A stretch of DNA of 64,000 nucleotides from Sarocladium kiliense. Taxonomy: Eukaryota > Ascomycota > Sordariomycetes > Hypocreales > Sarocladiaceae. Every line of letters starts with the position of its first letter. Position 1 is the stretch's first letter. A program made the translations under genes and the position numbers. The DNA lies in the NCBI GenBank assembly GCA_030734395.1, contig JAUZTG010000003.1, forward strand, positions 992,001 through 1,056,000. Direction: 5' to 3'. A model generated the notes under the pieces. The model had not been told where the DNA came from. It did no database searches and saw only the letters and a program-made list of their open reading frames with translations. Of the stretch, positions 11,213 to 22,397 are shown one piece after another.

Positions 11213-12410
11213 GAGCAGTGTGGAAGATTGACACAGCAGCGAAGGGTGCGACGAAAGGCGAGAGCTTTTCCAATCTCGTTGGGTGGCCTAGGAATCGAAA
11301 CTTTACGACATTCTTGAAGGGACGGTTTCAATGATTTAGTAGCTAACAGGGTTCAGTATGTACACATAGGCAGATTGGCAGACATTGACCTACTTTGGAT
11401 CACGAGTTTGTTGCGCATTTACCTTGGCCAGCACTTGTGATGGAGTTCCAATTCCTCTAAGCTCCAGTAGGTATATAAATCAGTTGGAGCCTGGTCTTCA
11501 CACGCCACGACTAGAGTGACACCTGTGATGCATGATATTATCATATCATTCTCACCCAACTCCTGGAAATATTCCTTCTCGAGGCATGCGTTTAGGCCAA
11601 GGAGAAAAGGAACTTCTCCGGATAACTTGATTGTTGTCCTGATCTTGTGCCATCCGCATCTAGTTCGCCCTGTCTTCGTAAGAAACATGCACTGTTTTGT
11701 TGCTAATGATATCTTCTACGTTATCATCATCACAAATACGACTGTGAAATGTTCCGGCGGTTTGTGACCTTAACAAGCTTGGTTCTTCCGATATCTACCG
11801 GGATCACCACAACAACACTGTCTTGAGTAACTGCAACTATGCAAGCCAGACTTCTTTGGCGCGGGCGCCCGGTTGTGGAGAGCTACGTTGCGCATACACT
11901 TGCCATGAACTGTCGCAATTTAGCCTTGCCACGCGGCCAGTGGCCGTATCAGTACACCATTTTGTGAGGGGTGTTTGGGATGATGCTGGTGTAAACGGCT
12001 CGGTAACGGAGGCCCGAGTTGTGGTTCCCTCTGTCCATCTTGTCCTTTGATATACTCTCAAGTGGGTTATTCGGAGGAAAAGATTAAACAGATGATGGGA
12101 GCGCCGAGGTTACGATACTGGGACTATCCAAGCGCCATGAGAGGGCAGTGCTAGCCCGATACAGGGGAATTATGCGATTGGCCGGTACCCAAACTCATTC
12201 CATTGTGGATTTCGATATCGGGTATGGAGTACTCCATGCGTTCTAAACTGTTAGTGTGGTTCAATAGTCCACCTGGACAAGATTGCTCGTCGCTACAAGA
12301 CTGGTACACTGGACATGGGAAACTTAAGAGGAACATATACTCCGAACATTGCATTGATCCAGAGCTAAGAGCCAAGCAGAAAAAGTCTAAATTCCCAGTA
12401 CTTTTTAAAA
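11213..12410. other. intergenic, convergent 3' ends
   Basis: This is the 3' flank of the alcohol oxidase and of the rhodopsin-like gene. A TATATAAAT lies at 11472-11480, but no credible coding region follows it. Nothing else was recognised. Confidence 0.4.
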
Positions 12411-13934
12411 CTAAGAAAAGGCATGAACATCGGTTCTTGCACGCCCCTTATCTTTATCCTCGTTGTCGTAGTCCGATGCGTTGCTTCCCTCTGTCTGCAC
12501 AGTCACGGCAGTCGTACGGATAATCCCGTTGTAGGCCATGATCTCCTCCTCGCTGCTGCTGAGAGATTGCCTGTGGGCCTCGGAGCGACCGAATGTGCGA
12601 ATAGGGTTCATGCTGAAGGCGTTGCCCTTGCTCGGGGGGTTGATGCCACTCGCACCAGCGCGGGAGCTGTTTTGACGGCCATAGCTGCTGCCTAGGACAG
12701 AGAGAATGTTGGGAAACCATTGCCGGATCAGCGGCCACAGAGCAGGGATGCTGGCAGTAAGGATAGCTAGGTTGCCTTCGATGCTTTCTGCGCAGGGCCC
12801 GAGGCTGTAGCTAGGGTCTAGGTCCGGGTTGTTGGGGTCAGGTTTCAGGACCTTTATCAAGAGCCAGAGACGAATACAGCTGACGATGGTGACACTAAAA
12901 TTAGGAGCCAGGTTAGTAGCTGAGGCCTATTTGAGTGTCCAAGGCAAGATAGAGAACGGGGACGTACAGGATACCCAAGAAGAAGACACCAATTAACGAA
13001 AGCTTAACTTTTCTTGGCATCTTCAAACCAAGAATGATCCAGAATGGGAGTGCGAGAACGAGAAGATCGGTGATGATTGTGATAATAGCCGTCGATTCGG
13101 AGAAGCTCACTGGATCAACGCATTTGGCGGTCCCCATGAGTTCGAGATCCCAGGCGCCGGAGATGGGCCGGCACTGGAAGACAACGACGAGGAAGGTGGC
13201 AACCATCATGGCCAAGTTGAAGGTGTTGAGCGCGTAGATGGAGTATCTCACGGATGTTCTCGTGCCGGAGATTCGTAGGAGGAAGAACAGGACGGAGGAC
13301 TTGACAAGTGCGAGGATGGGGTTGTAGAGGCACATGTTGACGAAGCCCCATACCATGGCTGGCTGAGGATCAGCGTCCAACGGAATGTCCCATGCGTGGA
13401 TGCCAACGTATGCTGTCAAGATGTCTGACCAACTGGTGTCAGTGAATGCCCGGGGAGGAAGTTGCTGTCGTCTCGCCGACAATGATGGGCTACGTACACA
13501 TATACATGCTCCCAGCGAACGCTATAGCGAGACACTAGAAGACGAGGATCAGTAGGAAGAACGATGGTGATCAATCGATCAACGAGTCTACTCCTCGTGT
13601 TGGAAAAGCCATTTGTTTGGTCTACGTACCAAGGCCACAATGATAAGGGCATCGTCTGCAACATTCCGTCAGTCAAGATTGCCGAGCAGTGCGCGAGCGA
13701 CCAATAAAAGTCAAGATGAGCAAACATACCAACTCCAAACTGCTTCATGGCAATTCTGCCATAAATTCTCAGGCCAACGACGAAGACATTCAGAATCGGG
13801 AAAAAGAGAACGATCGCCATTGCGAACCTCCGAAGCCAATTGTCATTCAGGGGGGGAGGCATTCCTGCCCCCCACGAGACCTCACGAGGCACGAGCTCCC
13901 TGCCTAGCATGCCATTCTTGTAAAGGTGATCCAT
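12411..13934 (-). CDS. fungal rhodopsin-like seven-helix integral membrane protein
   Basis: This is a multi-pass membrane protein of about 404 residues, in the large fungal 'rhodopsin domain' family related to Pth11-type proteins. There are five exons: 13934-13730, 13655-13630, 13534-13500, 13432-12968 and 12894-12411. Two of them are tiny (26 and 35 nt). Helices include FAMAIVLFFPILNVFVVGLRIY, the DDALIIVALCLAIAFAG segment rebuilt across exons, NPILALVKSSVLFFLLRI (a family landmark), FNLAMMVATFLVVVFQCRPI followed by W, and LSLIGVFFLGILVTIVSCIRL. The acidic/Ser-rich cytosolic tail (SLSSSEEE, YDNEDKDKG) is typical. Members have no proven retinal site and no known ligand. The donor of exon 3 was chosen as GTGTAC because only this keeps the frame open into exon 4. 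Function beyond membrane location is unknown. Confidence 0.85.
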
Positions 13935-15702
13935 TGTCGAGCCGTGGATTGAAATACAGATGTTGACTAGAAATGATGCAGGACGAAGGATGACAAACGT
14001 CCTAAATGTCTCGAGTCAGACATATTCAAAAGATGAGAAAGTGACAGGACAAGACCGCCTCGCGGGTAGAAACCGATAGTGAAGACGGGCGAGGCGGCGG
14101 CTGCGACGGGAGGCTTGCCTTCACACAAACTCTGCTTTCTTCATTCTCGGATAAGCGGGACACATTCAATAGCGCTGTCAAGTCTCTTGGTGTGATTGGG
14201 CCACGCACAGCGCACAGACTCGGCGAGAAGCATACTTTGGTTTCGAAGGAACCGCTAAGGACTGCAGCTAAAAAGTGAGGAGATGGAGGAACTCGGATCC
14301 GAGGACCTTTAGGTATAGTTGCTGGAGTCGAGCCTAGGAAGCCGAACGCTATCTACACTAAGGGAGGCCGGAGCACACGTACACGAACAAGATCAAGGAA
14401 ACGGTCGGGTTGACATGCCCCGTCTGAGGTTCTTGGAAACTCGGCTAACTAACAAAAGGTACCTTAGGCTAAGGAAGCAGGGATATGGGCTGATAGTAGT
14501 CGGAGACTCGGCTACCTGCAGCGCACATCCGGTCCTTGGCAGATGATCTTCCGTGATTTTCAGGGTCTGTGCCTGAACCACGCCCAAGCAACAGCGACAA
14601 CACATGACTCCTTACTGGCGCTCTGATCGTTTCCAAAGACAACCAGATCAGATTAAGCGACTGATTTGAAAACAGAATTACTGGAGACTCAGCCCTTCCG
14701 CTGGGGCAGTGATCACAAACCTAAGGCCTTTCCCTAGCCCCTCCGGTTAGCGCTCGATAGTCAATGCTAAGTTTATCAATACGCGGCATACGATGCATAT
14801 CCCTGTTATTCGACAAGTTGATTTGGAAACACGCATTTTGTGCGTCAAGACGAGAGATAAAAGGAGAACCCTCTTCTATATGTAGTGTTCATTTCCCAAA
14901 GGCCCCGACTGTTAGTCCACCACATGGCGCCATGTCGCGCGGCGCCCGTGCATGTTGCCCAACACTGTATCTGTCATGCATGACAATAGCAGGGACCCGC
15001 AGGCTCGCGCTTCGTGTTGAATAGCGAGTCAGCCGAACACTGCGACGTTAGGCGATGCCGGGTCCAGGTCTAAACAGGGATTGGCAGCTAGTTTGCGGTG
15101 GTGGAAGTGCATTCATCCATCTCACCATGCTCTTCGGAGTATAGACTGCAGGCTCATCAGCGTGGCAAGACCCTGGGTCTCGGGAAATCGTCAAGGGGTG
15201 CCTTGCCGGGCTTGCCTTGCACAACAGAATCATCGATCCCGGAACTGTTCCGAATCCACAGCACCGCCTGACTTACCTCCTGTTTGTCACTCAATAGCTC
15301 GCTTCTCGGTCACGGTAGGCAGGCCTAGGGGCAAACCAAGCGCAAACCAAGCGCAAATAAGACGAGGCCATGCCAGGCCAGGCCTACGGTATTGCAGGTA
15401 AAGGTGGACTAGAGTGGGCTTCAGGGTCCCTACAGGGCCAACACGTTGCTTGACCCCATTTCCACGCAGCAAGCTCATCTAGATCTTGGAACTCGCAGGA
15501 TTTCTATACTTTTACCTGCAATTTCCCACGTGGCAGCTGCATGCAAGGCTTCATTCCTCTTTCCCATCCTTCTGCTGCAGTTCGTTGAGCCACCGTCGTT
15601 TGCCTGCACCTCCCAGCCTGTGGCGTCTTGAATCTAACCCTAGGGTTACGGTACCTTACCTGCAGAGGATCGGATTCACTTCAAGTTGTTGCACGTTTCA
15701 CC
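13935..15702. other. intergenic between divergent genes
   Basis: No gene was recognised. A short tandem repeat of an 11-bp unit (GCAAACCAAGC) lies at 15331-15360, with two full copies and one partial. AACCCTAGGGTTA-like text occurs near 15637 and CTAGGGG near 15797; neither is a telomeric array. Confidence 0.45.
15331..15360. repeat. 11-bp tandem repeat upstream of the FAD oxidase
   Basis: The unit GCAAACCAAGC is repeated twice and then begins a third time (GCAAATAAG). It lies about 350 bp upstream of the ATG. It could be slippage or a duplicated binding site. Confidence 0.5.
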
Positions 15703-17955
15703 ATGCGATCGACTTGGTCATCACTGTTCCTGGCAGCTGCCGTTGCTGCCGGCACAGCCAGAGGTAAGAATGCATTCATCCCTGCAATTTTAAACCCTAG
15801 GGGCTGCGCTTCTGACGCCATAATCACATCTACAGGTCAGGATTCCATTGATGCAGCTGCCCAGGTGCCCGCCACCTCCAGCAACTCGTCTGCACCGCTC
15901 TTCGACAGTACCGAGACGGTGCAATTGACCAATGCATCGCTGCAGAATGTCGTTGAGAATAACCAGCTCAATGCCTCGGAAGCCAGCCTCTTTGACTTTG
16001 CCGATGGGGAGCTGGTCAACTTGGCTGAGCGTGGCTTGATTGCTCGCACTTACGGCTCTTGCAAGACTGCCCCTGGCGATACGTGGTGGCCCAGCAAGCT
16101 TGTCTGGAACATCTTTGACCTTCTGCTTGGTGGTGCTCTCGTGAAGCCTCCGCCGATTGGTGCCGTGTGCTTTAAGGATCCTTTTGGCGTTTATAACGCC
16201 AAGTCGTGCAGCAATGTCATTGACAATTGGTCCGACTCCAGCTTACAGTGCGTTTCTTCCTTTTCCGTTCCCCTGACGACCAACCTGCAAGCTGCTTCAT
16301 GGCGCTGACTTGCAATTGCGTATTTCCAGTGTCGATCACCCCAGCTCCATCATGGCTCCTCTGTTCGAGGGTCTGACTTGCAAACCTGAGCTTGGTCCTG
16401 ACGGTGACTGCACCCTTGGCGGCTACCCTGTCTACGTTGTAAACGCAAAGAACGTGTACCAGATCCAGCTCGCTGTCAACCTGGCCAGGAATCTCAACAT
16501 CCGCCTCGTCATCAAGAATACAGGCCATGACTTTGCCGGGAAGTCTACCGGTGGCGGTGCTCTGTCCATCCGCACTCACCAACTCAAGGACATCAAGTAC
16601 TACTCCACGTACAATGATGGTGACTACAAGGGCGCCGCCTTTAAGCTCGGCTCTGGCGTTCAGGCGTCTGAGCTCTACGCCGCTGCGAACGCAAAGGGTG
16701 TCGATGTTGTTGGTGGAGAAGGCAAGGTACGTCGAGTCGGGTTCGTTTTGCCACAAAAGAAAAGCACTATACTGACGTGTGATCCCTTTAGACTGTTGGC
16801 GTTACCGGTGGATATATCCTCGGAGGCGGCCATTCACCTCTCTCCAGCATCTACGGAATGGCTGTTGACCAGGTTCTCTCTATGGAGCTCGTCACAGCTG
16901 ATGGACGATTTGTTACCGCGAACAGACGCTCCAACTCTGATCTCTTCTGGGGCCTTTGCGGTGGCGGTGGCAGTTCGTCTCACCCTCAATCTCCTCTCAA
17001 CAAGAATTTTAGCTAACCTTCTCGTCTCAACACAGGCACCTTTGGTATCGTCACTTCTGTCGTTGTCAAGGCTTATCCCAAGCTGCAAAAGTACTCCACT
17101 GCTAGCTTCAGCTTCATGACCGACGACACTGTCTCCGCCGACGATTTCTTCTCTGCTGTCAGCCTCTACATGCAGGGTGCCCCATCTTACACCGACAACG
17201 GTGAATACCACTACTGGTTCATCCTCCCGCTTGGCGAAGGTGCTTTCATGTTCCTCATGCAAGCTTGGCTCGCTCCTGGTATCGATAAGGTCGAGCTGCA
17301 AAGCCGCGTTGAGCCCGTTCTCGACACGATGCGTGCCGCCGGTGTCGCCGTCGATGCTACCTACATCGACTACACCGATTTCCAGAGCATGTGGCTGGCA
17401 ACCTTTCCTCTCGAGTCTGTCGGTGATGACAACGCCATCACTTCCGGACGTCTTCTGCCCCGTGAGAACTTCCTCGATGACGCCAAATGGGAGGATACCT
17501 TCAGCGTCCTCCGCTGGACCTCCGAAACCATCGGCGCCCTCGTCTTCGGCTTCACCATCCGCGGAAGCCCTGCGAACGGCAAATACCCCGACAACAGCGT
17601 CAACCCCGCGTGGCGTAACGCTGCCATGCACGCCATGACTGGCATTACCTGGGAAGAGAATGCTACCCCCGCGGTTCGTTCCGCTCAGGCGCACTACCTG
17701 AGCCACGACATCATGGACAAGTGGAGGGCTACCTGCCCTGAGGCCGGCTCTTACATGAGCGAGGGTGATCCCAATGAGCCCAACTGGCAACAGAGCTTCT
17801 TCGGCTCCAAGTACGACAGGCTTTACAAGCTGAAGCAGAAGTGGGACTCCAAGGGTCTGTTCTATGCTAACCGCGCTGTCGGAAGCGAGGATTGGTACAT
17901 TCAGGGCCAAGATCTTAACATTGCTTACCAAAATGGTCGACTGTGCAAGGCATAG
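15703..17955 (+). CDS. secreted FAD-linked oxidase, berberine-bridge (BBE) type
   Basis: Extracellular flavoprotein oxidase of about 656 residues. Exons are 15703-15763, 15836-16247, 16330-16726, 16792-16972 and 17036-17955. The N-terminus is a signal peptide (MRSTWSSLFLAAAVAAGTAR), which decided the start. The FAD_binding_4 domain contains NTGHDFAGKSTGGGALSIR, whose His is the usual covalent FAD anchor. GGYILGGGHSPLSSIYG and GGGGSTFGIVTSVVVKAYPK complete the FAD fold. The BBE domain ends the protein (QQSFFGSKYDRLYKLKQKWD and a Trp-Tyr near the end). Several N-glycosylation sequons are present. Substrates in this family range from sugars to alcohols and secondary metabolites, so none is assigned. 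Intron 1 is 72 nt and has no in-frame stop, so it could also be read as coding; a good donor (GTAAGA) and acceptor (CTACAG) favour splicing. Confidence 0.88.
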
Positions 17956-18840
17956 GTTCTGTATCTGTTTCTTATAGATGTCCATTTTTCTTAAAAGTTC
18001 AGCAATATAGACTAGCGTCAAAGGGTATATATCATCTTATAATAGCATGCATCCTCATTTCCGATGGCTTTACTGTACCTTACAGGATATACTTTTCTGC
18101 TCGAGGACGACGCTCGTGTTCTGACCCAGGGGTGCTGGTGAACTCAGCCGGCATGCATCCGATCAAAGTGACTCTCGCGAGAACATATCGTCGGCACCTT
18201 TCCCGCCGTGCCTCATTCGTCATGTCTTCATGCGACTTAAATATCTAAGAGATCGTCCCCTCCATTGATGTTGCCGGGCCAGGTGCTTTCTCAACCCTGA
18301 GCTTGTTGTCTTTACTTCATCGCTGTAGACAGGCTTTTCGCTCAACTTGTCGACCTTGAGCTGCGCCGGATGCGCCTCTTGTTCTACGATCCGATAAAGG
18401 AAGCCTAACAGCTACAATTGACAGATTGGAGAATACCCAACCACCGAAATGATTATACTTCAAGTCTACATGAAGTTTATCGCACATGCGCTCCTCAAGA
18501 CCGATGCCGCGCAGAGACTACCCAGATATTGAAAGTATTGAACTTGCACCGCATCATCTTGGTTAGGGAAAAAGATATGATAAGCTTCAACCTTGGGCTT
18601 CGCATTAGTATCTTAGGCTGCCTGATCTACATCCCTGTCAGCATGCCAAGCTTCCGAGCGGCTGAGGCTCAAGAGCCTCGAGAGGCGTCCAATGAGGCTG
18701 GGTTCAGCTGATCCTGCAGCTGTCTGGATATAAGCCCCCCTCACGTGCATGATGACTCCTCCTTACCTCTCCCCCTCTGCTCAAGACTTCCAGTGGTCGG
18801 CCGAAAGCCGGCCGGACCAAATGTCGATTTTCGATCAATC
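17956..18840. other. intergenic
   Basis: This is the 3' flank of the FAD oxidase and the upstream region of the LIM gene. A C/T-rich stretch at 18735-18790 just before the LIM start is typical of fungal promoters. Nothing else was recognised. Confidence 0.4.
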
Positions 18841-21421
18841 ATGGATCCGTTGTCAATTGCTTCGACGGTGGTAGGACTTCCTCTGGATGTGCAAAACAAG
18901 AGTCGGAAGGATAAGGCTGACCCCGTGCATAGGTCGCCCTAACAGCGACATGCCTCAGCACCTGCAAAAAGCTGTCCGACCTCGCAGGAAGTTACGAAGA
19001 TGTCCCTGTCGTCATTGCTATGCTCTGCTCGGAATCGACAGTCATCAGCTGTGCGCTCTCGCAATTGCAGATTCTCATTCTTCAGCGAGATGATCTGGCT
19101 CAAGCCTGGGCAACCAAGACCGATATCCTGGATGCATTTGAGATGTCGCTGAATGGGTGCATGATTGTGTTCAGCTGTCTGGAAGCTGAGACGAGGCAGT
19201 TGCAGACGCAGATGCCTGTATCGACGGGTCTGAGGTTTTTGACGAAGATCAGATTCATGTGGAATCAGGATCGGTTGAAGGAGCTCCTGACTGCGCTTAG
19301 AGGGCAGCAGATGAGTATCAACTTTCTTCTCCAGGTGCTCGAATGGTGTGCCATCATCTATACACTCTCGCTTTGATCTTTCGCTGACCAGTTTAGCAAA
19401 ACACTCTCCGACATCCAAAAGAACGTCCAGGCCAACCAGTCAAGAATCCGCGCCTCAATATCGGACGCTCAATCAGTCCGGTCGAGGAACCCAAGTATCA
19501 GGACCGGTTGCAATTCCGTCTTTGACAACGACACACATCGCCTGAGCATGTTTGCCGATGATCTCATCTCTATTGCGATAGCGCCGTCGGAGCTGGAGTT
19601 CGAGTTTGACAATTTCGTGATCAATAGCCAGGCATACAGAAGAGTATTTGCGAAGGCGCAAGCACAGAACTCTCAGCAAGTTCATGTCCAGAACATCACA
19701 GGCGATCTAATCGACCTCTCTGAGTCAATTCATGATCAAGACGCGGACACTATCAGGAACGTTCATTCAGATCTCGCCGAGTTGGATTTCAGTCAGCGTC
19801 GTTCCAGTGTGTCGAGTATCCAAAGAACCCCTCCTCCAACTCCTCCAATTCCAAGGAAGCCTGTCTCTAATCTGGACGTTCCTCCCTCTCCGTCGCTGCG
19901 CACTTCCAGCCCGGCTACTACCCGTCCCAAGGGCACAAGGACATGCTTCAAGTGTGACGAGGTCCTCACGGGACAGTTCGTCAGAGCTCTGGACCATACA
20001 TGGCATCTTGATTGCTTCACATGTGCTGTAAGTCTTCTAACTATATAATCGAAGCAAGAGAGAGATGCTAATATGAGTGTCAAGGATTGCGATAAGGTGA
20101 CAGCGCATAAATTCTTCATCAGCAAGGATGTCCCAGGCGCACCGTTGTGCGTAACAGACTACTTTCGACGTCTTGATCTACTATGCTTCAAGTGCGGCGA
20201 AGCACTCAGGGGGAATTACATCACCGCCGCGGGGAAGAAGTTTCACCAGGATCATTTCACTTGTGAAAAGTGTGATTACAAGTTCGGAAAGGAGGACAGT
20301 TACTACGAACATGATGAGCATATCTTGTGCTTCAACCATTACTGCCGGGAGTACGCCCAGCGCTGCAAATCATGCCGTTGGCCTATCCTGAAGCAGTTTG
20401 TTGAGTTCTCTGAAGGTCCCCTGGTAGGCTCATGGCATCCAGAATGCTATCTTCTCCGCAAGCACCTCAACATCTCCATTCCGCCGACGAGGACCACTCA
20501 GCAGTTCCTGGAGTCCTTCAAGGAAGACAGTTGCGACAGCGCAGCTATCCAAGCACACAGCGAGAAGCTAGAAGTCATGATCAAGCATACTTGGGAGTGG
20601 ACATCCATGTTCCTAGAAGTTGTGACAGGTCAGGCGACGGGTGTCCAGGAAGCGAGTTCACGAAAGTTCCTGGACGTAGCCTTTCGACATTGGAACACGA
20701 TGACAGATTTGCTGAGCTCGCTTTTACTCGCCGTACACGAGGCCTTTCACGGTGGTGAGTCGGAGAAAAACATGTCGTAACTGGTGTGTATAAGGGCTAA
20801 CCCATGATGACAGTCACCGATCAGGATCTGGGGCTCCTCAGAGCGACTTTCGTGGCCGACGAGCAAGGCTTCCTTTCTCAGGTTGTTCGCGGCATGGAAC
20901 TATCCAGGGTTGTGACCACAGCTGTCGGACCTCTCCTTCAACGGACGTTGTGGAAGTTGCTTCTTGACGAAAACTGGCCTGAGGAAGACTCAAGACTGCA
21001 CACATTCCTGGGCCGCCTTCTTGACGCACAGCAAATGTCCCCATTACCTCAGTACTCAGAGCGAGCACCGGAAGTATCAGATCAAAGATCTCTTGAGTGC
21101 TCTGTCTGCTCTCAGATAGTGAGGGATGATGCGTACGTGCTGGCAACGAACCATGAACCTGGATGTCGCAAGTGGCACAAGAAGTGCTTCGGTTGCCAAT
21201 TTTGCGCTGCCGGACCAGACAAGCAAAGCCTGTCTACGGTGCAAACCGACCTTGAGTCATCGACACGGCTTACTTGCAATGGCTGCGATAGATACAGCGT
21301 TGTCAAGGAAATGGTGAATTGCGAGTTGCTTGTCGAAAGTATATGGGTGTCGTGGGCCAGGGCGCGCCGTCAGATGGAGGCGAGCAAGGTGCCTCGCTTG
21401 CCTGAACTGCCATTCAGGTGA
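18841..21421 (+). CDS. LIM-domain protein with STAND-type fungal N-terminal domain
   Basis: About 783 residues. Exons are 18841-18870, 18933-19345, 19397-20027, 20085-20754 and 20814-21421. The first 145 residues form a helical domain opening MDPLSIASTVVALTATCLST, the sequence style of the N-terminal domain found on fungal STAND/NLR-like and ankyrin proteins. A disordered Pro/Ser linker follows (RTPPPTPPIPRKP). LIM 1 starts near residue 331 (CFKCDEVLTGQF..HLDCFTCADCDK), LIM 2 near 392 (CFKCGEALRGNY..HFTCEKCDYKFG), and a third unit is RCKSCRWPILKQF..WHPECY. A further Cys/His cluster (CSVCSQIV..CRKWHKKCFGCQFC) lies near the C-terminus. LIM domains bind proteins, often in cytoskeletal or Rho signalling; unlike Rga1, no RhoGAP domain is present. 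The first intron (GTAGGA donor) and the second (GTGTGC donor) were chosen by frame and are less certain. Confidence 0.8.
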
Positions 21422-22397
21422 GGATCCAGTAGACTTCAGAGGAGCTAGTGGTTAGTTACTTAGCTTGGGTACAGCATCCAGAACGTTGACATCACCGCTT
21501 GAGCGAACGTTTATTGCATGAGCTATGGGCGATGGGGGTGCAGTCGGGAAGACGTGGGCTTGGTGGATTAAAGCAGCGTCACCTTTCGAGGTGCACTTTA
21601 CGCGGGCTGTTGGTGGCCTACACCCCTCCCCTGGAAACCGTGCCCGACACCCACAAAACCCATTAAACCCCCTCAAAACAAGGCACCCAACGCGCTGTGG
21701 GGCATTTGAGAGGGGCGTGCCTGGTGCCTTATCACATGGGACCCCCCCTCCTCTCCTCCCACGGGCACCAAAGGCGCCTCCGCCTTTTGCCTCCCGCCGC
21801 CGTTCACCCACTCCCTCGCTGAACCTTGGACCAAACAATCACGCGTCCAACGAACTCGCAGCCTCACTCCGCAGCTTCGTCCTCGACCACCGCTGTGCAC
21901 GCCCCTCTGCCTACCACTCGAACCTGCGTCCTCTTCCTTTGCCAGTTCATTATATAAAGCAGCTGGTTTCCTCAGGTATGAATACACCCAGTCTCGATCC
22001 AAGCTCATCGCGTCCCTTGTCCCCTCCTCGCGTAGACGATACAACACCCCTCTTCCACAACTGTATGTCTGTCTGCCTCAGGACTGCATGCATTGCGCCC
22101 GCGACGGCTTCCTTGTCGAGGGACTTTTTTTGCCTCCGAGTCATACTTGCTAAGCTGCTGCTAATTCCTTCTTTCCCTGGCGTAGTGCCATGATCTAGGC
22201 GTCCGCTCTGCTTGCGACCCATTGGGCGTGCCTGGGTCGCCAGAGCGACCTACCACTGTCCAACTTTCAGGCTCCTCGAATATAATTCACGACGCTCGTC
22301 TCGATTGGCGTTTCCTGCCCTTGTTTCAATTCATTCCCACCTTGGCGGTCGATTCAAACATTCTCTTGTCGCATGATATGACCGTACCTGTCTCTCA
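21422..22397. promoter_or_regulatory. promoter and leader of the 939-residue protein gene
   Basis: A TATATAAA lies at 21951-21958, about 440 bp before the ATG, preceded by long C/T-rich runs (21720-21900). This suggests a leader of about 400 nt. Several upstream ATGs are in it, so uORFs or a leader intron are possible. No independent gene was recognised. Confidence 0.4.
21951..21958 (+). promoter_or_regulatory. TATA box candidate
   Basis: TATATAAA after a pyrimidine-rich stretch, upstream of the single-exon 939-residue gene. Confidence 0.4.

Noticed and set aside
11472..11480. TATATAAAT as a promoter
   Set aside because: No credible gene follows within 1 kb on the + strand.
16834..18021. 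395-codon frame on the minus strand
   Set aside because: Fully antisense to the last exons of the BBE oxidase; it arises from GC-rich third positions of that gene and shows no domain.
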